The position numbers and the translations under genes were made by a program. Of a stretch of 64,000 nucleotides of DNA, positions 8,248-16,685 are shown one piece after another; the first letter of the stretch is position 1, and the number at the start of each line of letters is the position of its first letter. The DNA comes from Bacteroidales bacterium. GTDB lineage: Bacteria > Bacteroidota > Bacteroidia > Bacteroidales > Tenuifilaceae. The DNA is taken from assembly GCA_013376985.1 (NCBI GenBank), contig JACABB010000001.1, forward strand, positions 3,560-67,559. Reading direction: 5' to 3'. The notes under the pieces are model-generated. The model did no database searches, was not told the DNA's origin, and saw only the letters and a list, made by a program, of their open reading frames with translations.

Positions 8248-9351
8248 ATGGATGATGTAAATAAGAATCGGGTTCTGGTTTGCCCTCTTGCTTGGGGTCT
8301 TGGGCATGCAAGTCGCATGATTCCTATTATCTCCAAATTCCAACAATCCGATTTTGAGGTAATTGCTGCAGGGGATGAATTGCAAATGCATTACATTTCC
8401 ACCAAATTCCCTAACATCAAAATATTACATTTCCCCTCTTTTAAAGTAAAATTAGCTAGGGGTTCTAATCAATTGCTACCAATACTAAGAATTGCATCAA
8501 TACTTCCGTATCATATAATAAAAGAGCATTATACGATAAAAAAGATCGTACGAGATCATCAAATTAATATAATTATTTCCGATAATCGCTATGGATTATG
8601 GTGTAGAGGCATTAAATCGATATTTATTACCCATCAATTAAGAGTGCTATTCCCTAAACCATTTAGATTGCTAGAACCTATTGGTGCTTGGTTCGTTCGG
8701 CTAATCATAAAAAAATTCACCTTTTGCTGGATTCCCGATTATAATGATGATAGAAACCTATCGGGAAATCTCTCTCATCCAAAGAGCCTTCCATCCAATG
8801 TAAGATATATCGGTTTACTTTCTCGATTTCAAGGAATTAATGTTGATGTTGAAACTCATAAATGGGATTTAGTTGGAATTGCCTCGGGGCCATCACCACA
8901 AAGAGAGATTTTTATTGATTTGATGGGCAAATTATCAAAGCGGTATAATCTTAAGGCTATTATCATTAAAGGAAATCCAAAGGAAGGTACTAATATCTTT
9001 GAAGATAAAGGCATCTATTATGCAGGACATTTAAACGATATTGATTTTGCTAATACTGTATTATCAACTAAATATTTGATAACCAGATCCGGATACAGCA
9101 CAATTATGGATTTAGCCTTTCTTGGCATAAGTGGATTAATTATTCCCACTCCTGGTCAAACCGAACAAGAATATCTTGCAGAATATCTATCAAGAAAGGA
9201 ATTATTCGTAACCTGTAAGCAACTTGATATAGAGAAAATCGATATAACAATTGCACAAGTATCGCATAAACCCATCAATAATTCAAATAAACTCTTTCAA
9301 AATGCTTTTTTCGAATTATTCGATCAATATAAATGTGATTTTAAGAATTAA
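8248..9351 (+). CDS. MJ1255-like glycosyltransferase
   Basis: A 367-residue GT-B-type glycosyltransferase. The N-terminal motif LAWGLGHASRMIPI is the glycine-rich nucleotide/acceptor loop found in MJ1255-like and MurG-like enzymes. The C-terminal half has YAGHLNDIDFANTVLSTKYLITRSGYSTIMDLAFLG, which resembles the UDP-sugar-binding part of family 28, and GQTEQEYLAEYL near the end. No signal peptide or clear membrane span is seen, so it probably acts at the cytoplasmic face. It starts immediately after the radical SAM stop codon. Acceptor and sugar are not predictable. Confidence 0.8.
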   Translation: MDDVNKNRVLVCPLAWGLGHASRMIPIISKFQQSDFEVIAAGDELQMHYISTKFPNIKILHFPSFKVKLARGSNQLLPILRIASILPYHIIKEHYTIKKIVRDHQINIIISDNRYGLWCRGIKSIFITHQLRVLFPKPFRLLEPIGAWFVRLIIKKFTFCWIPDYNDDRNLSGNLSHPKSLPSNVRYIGLLSRFQGINVDVETHKWDLVGIASGPSPQREIFIDLMGKLSKRYNLKAIIIKGNPKEGTNIFEDKGIYYAGHLNDIDFANTVLSTKYLITRSGYSTIMDLAFLGISGLIIPTPGQTEQEYLAEYLSRKELFVTCKQLDIEKIDITIAQVSHKPINNSNKLFQNAFFELFDQYKCDFKN

Positions 9352-9354
9352 TCC

Positions 9355-9362
9355 TATATTTG
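9355..9362 (+). promoter_or_regulatory. -7 promoter element of the cysteine operon leader
   Basis: TATATTTG matches TAnnTTTG and begins 4 nt after the glycosyltransferase stop. The predicted transcription start is about 9368, roughly 17 nt before the leader ATG at 9386. No perfect -33 TTG is present. Confidence 0.6.
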
Positions 9363-9385
9363 ACAATATAAAACGATTCTAAATA

Positions 9386-9469
9386 ATGCAATTAAACAAT
9401 TTGAATATTAACTCTTGTTGTTGTTGGATAATTTACCAACAGGAAGGGTTATATTCAGTTTTTGCATGA
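9386..9469 (+). CDS. Leader peptide with three tandem Cys codons (27 aa)
   Basis: A short open frame ATG...TGA that reads NSCCCWII in its middle. The Cys codons are TGT TGT TGT at 9416-9424. It lies between a TATATTTG promoter and an intrinsic terminator, upstream of cysE and cysK/M. Runs of the regulatory amino acid in a leader peptide are the hallmark of ribosome-mediated transcription attenuation (trp, his and leu leaders; poly-Cys leaders are known in mycobacteria). The ribosome is expected to stall here when Cys-tRNA is scarce. The run sits inside a (TTG)n-like tract, so chance origin is possible. The exact fit of the flanking RNA structures argues against it. Confidence 0.72.
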   Translation: MQLNNLNINSCCCWIIYQQEGLYSVFA

Positions 9470-9519
9470 TAATAATTATAAAATAACACAAACCCTTCCA
9501 AGCCACGGAGGGGTTTTTT
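9422..9519 (+). promoter_or_regulatory. Cysteine-responsive transcription attenuator (antiterminator and terminator)
   Basis: Three mutually exclusive structures can be drawn. Hairpin 1:2 is TGTTGG (9422-9427) with CCAACA (9436-9441); its left arm includes the last Cys codon. Antiterminator 2:3 is GGAAGGGTT (9442-9450) with AACCCTTCC (9491-9499), a perfect 9-bp match. Terminator 3:4 is the same AACCCTTCC with GGAGGGGTT (9507-9515). A ribosome stalled on the Cys codons would cover to about 9438. That would disrupt 1:2 but leave 9442-9450 free to form the antiterminator, so cysE is transcribed. A ribosome running to the TGA at 9467 would hinder 2:3 and let the terminator form. The structures are seen in the sequence; the mechanism is inferred. 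Confidence 0.72.
9490..9519 (+). terminator. Intrinsic terminator in the cysE leader
   Basis: Stem AACCCTTCC / GGAGGGGTT (9 pairs, one G-U), loop AAGCCAC, then a run of six T (9514-9519). It lies before cysE rather than after a gene, 40 nt upstream of the ATG, as expected of an attenuator. Confidence 0.85.
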
Positions 9520-9558
9520 GTTTTAAGGCAAATTAAATAGGTTCTAATAACAAAGAAT

Positions 9559-10353
9559 ATGGTAAGAAAATTAATCAGAATTACGGATACTGGAAATTCA
9601 AGTGAATTTCCAGTTAAGGCTGATGTGATATCGTTTACACAAAATTTGGCGATATCGCTTTTCCCAATTATTGAAGGTTCAAGGACAATACCACCGAGCT
9701 ATAGGAAACTAAAGAAAAGGTTTAAACGAATAGTAAAACCAGTATGTAAAGAGCATAATTTAACAAACGAGGAATTGGCTGATTCTTTTTTTAGTAACCT
9801 AAAAGGAATAAAAGAACTTCTTGATATTGATGCCCAATTTTTAGCGGCTAATGATCCCGCAGCAAGCGGTGTTGATGAAGTAATTATGGCTTATCCTGGG
9901 TTTTACGCGATACTCGTGTATAGAATTGCTCATTGTCTTGCAGAAATTGGGATTCCTATAATTCCACGAATCATGTCCGAGCATGCTCATTCACATACAG
10001 GAATTGATATTCACCCCAAAGCAACAATAGATTCTGAGTTCTTTATCGATCATGGGACAGGTATTGTTATTGGCGAAACATCAATAATAGGGAAAAGAGT
10101 GAAAATCTACCAAGGAGTAACCCTAGGAGCACTTAGCGTTAGCAAAGATAAGGCATCAACCAAGCGACATCCAACCATTGAGGATAATGTGATAATTTAT
10201 GCAGGAAGCACAATACTTGGAGGCGAAACGGTTATTGGTCATGATAGCGTAATTGGAGGGAATGTTTGGCTTACCGAAAGTGTTCCTGCATTTTCTATGG
10301 TATATCATGAGAGTAAAGTAGTTATCAAGGAAAGAAAAAATAATAATAAATAA
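9559..10353 (+). CDS. cysE: Serine O-acetyltransferase
   Basis: A 264-residue enzyme that makes O-acetylserine from serine and acetyl-CoA, the first step of cysteine synthesis. The N-terminal part is helical, with DPAASGVDEVIMAYPGFYAILVYRIAH. The C-terminal left-handed beta-helix of hexapeptide repeats has the catalytic region GIDIHPKATI, FFIDHGTGIVIGET and the KRHPTIEDNVIIYAG block. The layout fits the EpsC/CysE form common in Bacteroidota. cysK/M follows after 16 bp. Regulation is probably by the Cys-codon attenuator in the 190-nt leader. Confidence 0.92.
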   Translation: MVRKLIRITDTGNSSEFPVKADVISFTQNLAISLFPIIEGSRTIPPSYRKLKKRFKRIVKPVCKEHNLTNEELADSFFSNLKGIKELLDIDAQFLAANDPAASGVDEVIMAYPGFYAILVYRIAHCLAEIGIPIIPRIMSEHAHSHTGIDIHPKATIDSEFFIDHGTGIVIGETSIIGKRVKIYQGVTLGALSVSKDKASTKRHPTIEDNVIIYAGSTILGGETVIGHDSVIGGNVWLTESVPAFSMVYHESKVVIKERKNNNK

Positions 10354-10369
10354 TTAAAAAAGGACAACT

Positions 10370-11281
10370 ATGAAAGCAAATTCAATTTTAGAATCTATCG
10401 GTAGAACCCCGCATATTAGGTTAGCCAAACTATTTCCAAATCATGAAGTTTGGGTAAAGGATGAACGTCGAAATCCCGGTGGAAGCATCAAGGACCGTAT
10501 TGCTCTTGCTATGGTTGAAGATGCCGAAAAATCGGGATTATTAAAATCAGATGGTATTATTGTTGAGCCAACGTCTGGTAATACTGGAATAGGATTGGCC
10601 ATAGTTGGTGCAATAAAAGGGTATCGAGTGATTTTTACTATGCCGGAATCGATGTCTATAGAACGACGAAAACTGCTTAAGGCTTATGGGGCAGAACTTG
10701 TTTTAACTCCAAGGGAAAAGGGGATGAAAGGTGCTGTAGAGCAAGCAAAAGAAATAGTTTCAAATACTCCTAATTCTTGGATGCCAATGCAATTTGAGAA
10801 TGGATCAAATCCTGCTATCCACTACAGAACTACTGCAAAGGAAATATTTGAAGATTTTCCAAAAGGATTTGATTACTTAGTTTGTGGGGTTGGAACAGGT
10901 GGGCATATAACTGGGGTTGGAAAAGCGCTAAAAGAGCTATTCCCAAAAATTAGAATTATTGCCGTTGAACCAGCCGATTCGCCTGTTTTAAGTGGTGGAC
11001 AGCCAGGTCCACACCCAATTCAGGGAATTGGAGCAGGATTTATCCCAAAGAATTACTCTGCTGAACTTATTGATCAAATAGTGACAATTAGTAAACAAGA
11101 AGCTTTTGAGATGATAAACTTTTCGGCAAAAGTTGAGGGTATGCTCGCTGGTATATCAAGCAATGCGAATCTGGCTGCTTTGAAAAAGATATTAAATCAA
11201 ATACCAAAGAATAGCAAAGTTTTAACCTTCGCTTACGATAGCGGGGAAAGGTATCTTAGCGTTGAGGGAGTTGGGGATTAG
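10370..11281 (+). CDS. cysK: Cysteine synthase (O-acetylserine sulfhydrylase)
   Basis: A 303-residue PLP enzyme of the CysK/CysM group that condenses O-acetylserine with sulfide to give cysteine. The PLP lysine is Lys41 in NPGGSIKDR. The asparagine loop is [11 protein letters not shown], the phosphate-binding glycine loop is [12 protein letters not shown], and the C-terminal block is [12 protein letters not shown]. Together with cysE it forms a complete two-step pathway. Its stop codon TAG overlaps a GTG that opens a 29-codon membrane mini-gene. CysK and CysM cannot be told apart by sequence alone here. Confidence 0.92.
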   Translation: MKANSILESIGRTPHIRLAKLFPNHEVWVKDERRNPGGSIKDRIALAMVEDAEKSGLLKSDGIIVEPTSGNTGIGLAIVGAIKGYRVIFTMPESMSIERRKLLKAYGAELVLTPREKGMKGAVEQAKEIVSNTPNSWMPMQFENGSNPAIHYRTTAKEIFEDFPKGFDYLVCGVGTGGHITGVGKALKELFPKIRIIAVEPADSPVLSGGQPGPHPIQGIGAGFIPKNYSAELIDQIVTISKQEAFEMINFSAKVEGMLAGISSNANLAALKKILNQIPKNSKVLTFAYDSGERYLSVEGVGD

Positions 11282-11370
11282 TGGGTTATTTCTATGATGT
11301 TATCAATCTTTTGCTTATAGTTATTATTTTATATCTTAGCAATATCAAACTCAAATTTTATAGGCTATGA
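11281..11370 (+). CDS. 29-aa single-span membrane mini-protein, coupled to both neighbours
   Basis: A GTG-started frame of 29 codons plus stop. Its GTG shares the G of the cysK/M stop (TAGTG), and its TGA overlaps the ATG of the symporter (ATGA). The peptide is one hydrophobic helix, VINLLLIVIILYL, followed by a basic tail, KLKFYRL. Overlaps at both ends are typical of translational coupling. Some solute symporters are known to have tiny accessory membrane proteins encoded directly upstream, but I see no sequence family I can name. It could instead serve only to carry ribosomes to the symporter start. It is too short for automatic gene calls. Confidence 0.45.
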   Translation: MGYFYDVINLLLIVIILYLSNIKLKFYRL

Positions 11371-12806
11371 TAACAGTATTTGTCCTTTACCTTGTACTGG
11401 TTGTTGGTATTGCCATTTGGTCGGCACTGCGTGCTAAAACCCATGAAGATTATGTTATTGGTGGCAAAAAAATAGGTGGTGTTTCCTTAGCCCTTTCGGA
11501 ACGTGCTACAGGAGAATCAGCATGGCTAATTTTAGGCTTAACTGGCTATGCATTTACCAATGGGATAAGCGCAATTTGGGTGGCATTGGGATGTGTAATT
11601 GGTATTCTATTTATTTGGCTGGTAATGGCAAATCCTCTCCGTTTAGCCACGGAAAAAACAGGGGCAATGACTATTCCAAGCCTACTTGCTCGTAAGTTTC
11701 CTGGTACAGAGAAACCAATTGGTATACTATCATCATTAATTGTAGTTTTCTTTTTCCTCTTTTATATTGCTGCTCAGTTCAGCGGAGCTGGAAAGGTATT
11801 TCACGATACCTTTGGGCTAACCCCATTCTGGGGAATGGTGATTGGAGCAGGAATTGTCACCCTCTATACAGTACTTGGTGGATTTATCACTGTTGTTGCA
11901 ACAGATGTATTTCAGGCTGTTTTGATGATATTTACCCTTATTGTAATGCCTATTGTACTACTATTAATTCTTGCATCTAACAATATTAGTTTAGCATCAA
12001 AATTAACAGAGGCTGGTACTCAAATGACCTCTTTAACAGGTGGTGCAACAGGAACTGCTGCTGTACTTCTTGTACTTAACGGTCTTAGCTGGGCGTTGGG
12101 TTATACTGGGCAACCACAACTACTTGCCCGCATGATGGCTCTTCGTAACGCAAAGGATAGCAACACGGCACAATGGGTAGCCACAATATGGACTGTTGTT
12201 GCCTATGCGGGTGCTATTCTAATTGGTATTGCTGGTTATGCACTGATTAAAGGCGGTGTAGCGGGTATTGATACCGCCAAAGTAGCTAATGATTCGGAGC
12301 AGATTATGCCAGCATTGGTTGTTGGCCTAATGCAGCCTATTCTTGCAGGCATAATGCTTTCAGGAGCAGTATCTGCAATGATGTCTACGGCTTCATCTGA
12401 ACTGATTGTTTGCTCCTCATCCATGAGCGAAGATCTTTATTCCAATATAGCCCAAAAACCCATGAAGGGTTCAAAAATGCTACTACTTAACAAACTGCTT
12501 ACCCTTGGTGTTGGTTTGGTAGCAATTATTATGGTAATATTTATGAAGGATACCGTTTACAGCCTCGTATCCTATGCTTGGGCAGGAATTGGTTCATCAT
12601 TTGGACCAGCATTATTACTCCTTCTTTTCTGGAAACGATTCTCACGTGCAGGGCTTTACGCTTCGTTAATTTGTGGTACTCTGGGTGCTATTCTCTGGAA
12701 AACATTACTGATGGAACCCACAGGAATCTCAGAGAGGTTAGGTAGTTTTATTTTTGCTTTTGTAATGGCGGTGGTGGCTAGTTTGATTTGGCCGGAGAAA
12801 ATGTAA
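11367..12806 (+). CDS. Sodium:solute symporter, PutP-like
   Basis: A 479-residue polytopic membrane protein with about 13 hydrophobic helices and no signal peptide. The family pattern is clear: the N-terminal DYVIGGKKIGGVSLALSERATGESAWLILG, then AATGT...LSWALGYTGQPQLLARMMA, and ILSGAVSAMMSTASSELIVCSSS (the SxxSS sodium-site region of the SSS family). These proteins take up proline, pantothenate, sugars or other solutes with Na+. There is no promoter or terminator between cysK/M and this gene. It therefore probably belongs to the cysteine operon, which makes cysteine, cystine, serine or a sulfur compound a plausible substrate. That part is inference. Confidence 0.87.
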   Translation: MITVFVLYLVLVVGIAIWSALRAKTHEDYVIGGKKIGGVSLALSERATGESAWLILGLTGYAFTNGISAIWVALGCVIGILFIWLVMANPLRLATEKTGAMTIPSLLARKFPGTEKPIGILSSLIVVFFFLFYIAAQFSGAGKVFHDTFGLTPFWGMVIGAGIVTLYTVLGGFITVVATDVFQAVLMIFTLIVMPIVLLLILASNNISLASKLTEAGTQMTSLTGGATGTAAVLLVLNGLSWALGYTGQPQLLARMMALRNAKDSNTAQWVATIWTVVAYAGAILIGIAGYALIKGGVAGIDTAKVANDSEQIMPALVVGLMQPILAGIMLSGAVSAMMSTASSELIVCSSSMSEDLYSNIAQKPMKGSKMLLLNKLLTLGVGLVAIIMVIFMKDTVYSLVSYAWAGIGSSFGPALLLLLFWKRFSRAGLYASLICGTLGAILWKTLLMEPTGISERLGSFIFAFVMAVVASLIWPEKM

Positions 12807-13380
12807 TGTTTTTACTACTTTAATTTTTTTCGATAAAAATCCTTGTCCCATTTTTTCTGTATAGTACGTCATTTTATCAAAAATAATATAGTTAAAATCT
12901 ATAATTTATTCGATGTAATTGTAAAAAACTCTCTCTTTTCGAATTCGTAAAGGATTATTCGTAACTGAAATTGATCTTTATGCTAACGATTGCAATCTGA
13001 TTAATGAAGAATTAAATTGCTATAATAGCGCAAAAAACAGGAGACTTAAAGCAATTATTTGTATTAATCATTACGATTTATTCGACATTGAATTCATTTA
13101 TTATGGTTAATTTCCCAGCTTAATAGACAAAAAGGAGGCAAGAATCATTCAAAAAGATTATGTGTACTAGTTTTGTGCAAACGATAAGGTTATTAATAAA
13201 AATTGCCTTTACTGCCATAGTTCAATCATAAAGAAATTCATTCAGTAACTTTTGCTCCCATTCTAATTGAAGGAATAAAAGGTATTAATCGAAAATCGTT
13301 AAGCCTAATAATAAGGTTAGAGAAACAGTTTTCTTTTTGTCTATTATCCCACTTTTCTAAATAATTTTATAAAAAAGGAT
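12807..13380 (+). other. 574-bp gap with possible decayed coding sequence
   Basis: No intact gene or clear terminator is seen. Two stop-bounded frames without good starts, at 12925-13110 and 13221-13364, look partly coding. They are in different frames (see the pseudogene entry). The rest is AT-rich spacer. Confidence 0.5.
12925..13364 (+). pseudogene. Possible remnant of a DegT/DnrJ/EryC1-type aminotransferase
   Basis: The frame ending at 13110 reads LFVTEIDLYANDCNLINEEL and then RLKAIICINHYDLFDIEFI. This resembles the order FVDID....NIDPELLE....KAIIPVHLYG.P.D in DegT-family aminotransferases. A second frame at 13221-13364 reads HSVTFAPILIE, similar to the YFPVLFE block near the end of such enzymes. 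The frames differ, several stops intervene and no start is present, so at best this is a badly decayed copy. Chance resemblance is possible. Confidence 0.2.
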
Positions 13381-15414
13381 ATGATTCGGTTTTTTCGTAA
13401 AATGTCTGTCAGGACAAAACTTCTTTCAAGCTTCTTGTTATTAGCTTCCTTTGTGTTAATACTCGGGTTAACTGCAATATTCATTCAACAAAAAATTAAA
13501 GTTAGTCAGCAGAATACCCTCTCTAGCATAAACCTTTCGGATGCATTCTTTGAGGGAAAGTATTTTTTAAGATCTGATATGCACATTTTTACCGTTTTAA
13601 TGAAAACCAAAACCGAGGAACGATTAAATTATTGGTGGGGTGAACATAACTTTCAGGTTCAATTCTTTAATGATCAGATCGTTAAAATTGAGAAGGAGTT
13701 TGAAAATAAAACAGGATTTGAAAGTGATACTTTAAAAAATTCGCTCTTTGCTATTATTAATACAGTAAGGGATGATTATACGAAAAAGATGTTGCCAATA
13801 TTCATTCAGTTTAAAGAATTAAAAATTAATGAATTAACGATTGATGCTCAAATCGGTCAGCTAATTAATAGGGATTCCGAAGCTGCTAAAAAACTAATAA
13901 AACAGCAGGATGACATTAAGGATAGATACAACGATCTAAATCAAATAGTTACACAAACAGGTTTGCAAATTATCTTAAAACTTGACGAAGGTAAAGATAA
14001 AGTTAGACTTGTAATAAAAGGCATTGAAGCTCATGGGGAAGCATTAATGGTTAAATCATTTATTACATTTCTTGTTTTTACTATACTTGGAGTGTTTTTT
14101 TCGTTGGTTGTGGCTTGGTATATTTCTATACTCATTACTTATCCGGTACAAAAAATTCTTCAACATGTATATAAATTAGGTAGAGGAGAACACCCTGAAA
14201 AATTGCACATTAAATTGGATGATGAATTTGGAAGCATTCAAAAATCCCTGAATGATCTTACAGAATCATTAATGCTCACTTCGGAATTTTCCAAAAAAAT
14301 TGGAGATGGCAACTTTGATTCTCAATATAAAACGATGAGCGAGAATGATATTTTGGGAAATTCACTTCTCCAAATGCGCGATAACTTGAAAAAAGCACGC
14401 GATGAACAAAATCAAAGAAAAGAGGAAGATGATAGGAGATCTTGGGCATCAAACGGTTTTGCAAAGTTTTCCGATATTCTTCGTCAGAATAATGACGATT
14501 TCAGAGTACTTTGCGATAGTGTGATAAAAAATCTCGTGAAATATATAGATGCCAACCAAGGAGGAGTTTTTCTTTTGAACGAGGAAGATAAACATGATCA
14601 ATTCTTTGAGTTAATATCAACATTTGCTTGGGATAGAAAGAAATACATTAACAAACGGATTGAAAAAGGAGAAGGGATTGTTGGTGCTTGTGCTATGGAA
14701 AAAGAAACTATCATTATAACCGATGTTCCCGAAGATTATGTTGCAATAACATCTGGAGTTGGGAAAGCAAATCCAACATGTGTGATTCTTATACCCTTAA
14801 AACACGAGGAGATTATTCTCGGGGTTATTGAAATGGCTTCATTTAAGGTAGTAGAAAAACATCAAATTGATTTTCTTGAGAAAATAGCAGAGAGCATTGC
14901 TTCAACTATTTGTGCTGTTAAAATTAACTCTCGTACCAAGTTCCTACTTGAACAATCGCAGCAACAATCCGAGGAGATGTCCGCACAGGAAGAGGAAATG
15001 CGACAAAATATGGAGGAACTCCAAGCAACACAAGAGGAGGCTGCTCGTAAATCCGAAGAAATGGAAGGATTACTCAACTCTCTAAACACGGCCTCTTACA
15101 TGGTTGAGTACGATTTAAATGGAAGTATAACCAATATTAACGATGAGTTCTTACATCGTTTAGGAGTAACACACCAACAGATAATAGGGACTCATCATTC
15201 TGAAAATATTGAAATGACCCAGAAACAAAAGAAGGAGTATGGAAGATTCTGGGATGACCTACGAACAGGAAAAAGTAAAAAAGTGAAATCGAAAATCAGC
15301 TGGAACGGTAAAATAGTTGACCTCATAGAAACATACTTCCCTGTTACTGATGGTGAAGGTAACGTTATTAAAGTAATGAAAATGTCACACGAATTGGACG
15401 ATTTTAAAGACTAG
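13381..15414 (+). CDS. Membrane sensor with HAMP, GAF and PAS domains, no output domain
   Basis: A 677-residue protein. TM1 spans about residues 14-36, and a helical periplasmic sensor region of about 185 residues follows. TM2 is about 224-250, then HAMP (about 251-305), GAF (about 375-520, ending FLEKIAESIASTICAVKI), a glutamine/glutamate-rich coiled coil (about 521-565, with EEEMRQNMEELQATQEE) and a C-terminal PAS domain (about 565-677). There is no histidine kinase, cyclase or methyl-accepting domain after it. The protein ends naturally and no kinase gene is next to it. It may signal through partner binding; such output-less HAMP/GAF/PAS proteins occur in Bacteroidota. Confidence 0.82.
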   Translation: MIRFFRKMSVRTKLLSSFLLLASFVLILGLTAIFIQQKIKVSQQNTLSSINLSDAFFEGKYFLRSDMHIFTVLMKTKTEERLNYWWGEHNFQVQFFNDQIVKIEKEFENKTGFESDTLKNSLFAIINTVRDDYTKKMLPIFIQFKELKINELTIDAQIGQLINRDSEAAKKLIKQQDDIKDRYNDLNQIVTQTGLQIILKLDEGKDKVRLVIKGIEAHGEALMVKSFITFLVFTILGVFFSLVVAWYISILITYPVQKILQHVYKLGRGEHPEKLHIKLDDEFGSIQKSLNDLTESLMLTSEFSKKIGDGNFDSQYKTMSENDILGNSLLQMRDNLKKARDEQNQRKEEDDRRSWASNGFAKFSDILRQNNDDFRVLCDSVIKNLVKYIDANQGGVFLLNEEDKHDQFFELISTFAWDRKKYINKRIEKGEGIVGACAMEKETIIITDVPEDYVAITSGVGKANPTCVILIPLKHEEIILGVIEMASFKVVEKHQIDFLEKIAESIASTICAVKINSRTKFLLEQSQQQSEEMSAQEEEMRQNMEELQATQEEAARKSEEMEGLLNSLNTASYMVEYDLNGSITNINDEFLHRLGVTHQQIIGTHHSENIEMTQKQKKEYGRFWDDLRTGKSKKVKSKISWNGKIVDLIETYFPVTDGEGNVIKVMKMSHELDDFKD

Positions 15415-15418
15415 TTAA

Positions 15419-16660
15419 TTATAAATTTCCCCTATTATCATCGTTTAGAATTCTTTTGGTAATAATCCTAACCGGGAAACGAGCAGCCAGGTATCCAATG
15501 GCAATTACAATTATCAGAATAATTGAAATATCTAGGGGGTGAATATCTACAGGATAAGAATCAATTATGAAATTACCATTACCCTGCAGTTTTACTAGCC
15601 CAAATGCTATTTGTAACCAACAGATTAGAAGTCCAAAAAGAGTACCAACAATTGTCCCACCCATTGATATTAGCATCCCCTCTGCTAAGAAAATCTTCTG
15701 TATTAGTTCATTATCGGCTCCCATGCTTCGAAGGGTATCAACATCGTTGCGTTTATCTATGATGAGCATGGATAGCGAACCAATAATGTTAAATGAGGCA
15801 ATTACTAGGATTAATGAGAGTATTAGACCAATCGCTAGTTTCTCAGATTTCATTGTTCTGAATAATGTTTCGTTCTGCTGATACCTATTCAAAACCCGAT
15901 ATTTGTTTCCTAGAGTTTCCTCAACTATTTTTTGAAATCTCTCAATTTCAACACCTTTCTCTGCTTTCAACTCAATAGATGTCACCTCATCCTTATACTC
16001 AAGGAGTGTGCGAGCAAATTCTATTGGTAAAATAACATATTGAGAGTCAAACTCCTGCTCAATTGCAAAAACGCCAGATGGCATTATACCCATCTTCACA
16101 AAGGCATTTTCAGGTGAAAGCGATGTTATCTTCCCTCGTTTTGGAACATAAATGGTTAGCGGATCAAATTGAGCCAGGTTTGCATTAAGGTAGTAAGATA
16201 CCCCCTGCCCCATTATAGCTAGTGGTTGACTTCCTCTCCATAGCTGAAATTTTCCATCAATAATCATTGAATCAACACCAGTAAGATCCGTATAATTCCT
16301 GCTCACACCCTTAATCATTCCAATGTGCTGCCTTTCGCGATAGCGGAATAGCGCATTTTCTTCAAGTACTTCAACATAAACGGCAACACCTTTAAGTTTT
16401 TTTAACTTTTCAATTTCAGGGGAATGTGGGCTAAACGTTTTACCCTCAACCAACTTAACTTTTATTTCAGCATCAAAGGATGAGTACATCTTTTTGATTA
16501 GGCTATCGAATCCATTGAATACGGATAGAACGATGACTAGCGCCGATACACCCGTGGCCACACCTATTAGCGAGATTATGGAGATGATATTGATTACATT
16601 ATGCGATTTTTTTGCAAATAGATAACGCTTTGCTATGTAGAGTGGAACGTTCATTAACAA
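15419..16660 (-). CDS. LolC/LolE-like ABC transporter permease (FtsX fold)
   Basis: A 413-residue inner-membrane protein. The first helix, about residues 21-50, contains INIISIISLIGVATGVSALVIVLSVFNGF, the usual start of lipoprotein-releasing permeases. A periplasmic MacB-like domain follows, then three C-terminal helices (about 275-300, 325-352, 378-400). In Gram-negative bacteria this family pulls mature lipoproteins from the inner membrane for delivery to the outer membrane. No LolD ATPase gene is adjacent. It is the last gene of the minus-strand run rbfA, methyltransferase, permease, with a 25-bp gap. Its end is convergent with the sensor gene, 4 bp away. Confidence 0.85.
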   Translation of the reverse strand: MLMNVPLYIAKRYLFAKKSHNVINIISIISLIGVATGVSALVIVLSVFNGFDSLIKKMYSSFDAEIKVKLVEGKTFSPHSPEIEKLKKLKGVAVYVEVLEENALFRYRERQHIGMIKGVSRNYTDLTGVDSMIIDGKFQLWRGSQPLAIMGQGVSYYLNANLAQFDPLTIYVPKRGKITSLSPENAFVKMGIMPSGVFAIEQEFDSQYVILPIEFARTLLEYKDEVTSIELKAEKGVEIERFQKIVEETLGNKYRVLNRYQQNETLFRTMKSEKLAIGLILSLILVIASFNIIGSLSMLIIDKRNDVDTLRSMGADNELIQKIFLAEGMLISMGGTIVGTLFGLLICWLQIAFGLVKLQGNGNFIIDSYPVDIHPLDISIILIIVIAIGYLAARFPVRIITKRILNDDNRGNL

Positions 16661-16685
16661 TGATTATGCCTCTGATAGGGTTGAT

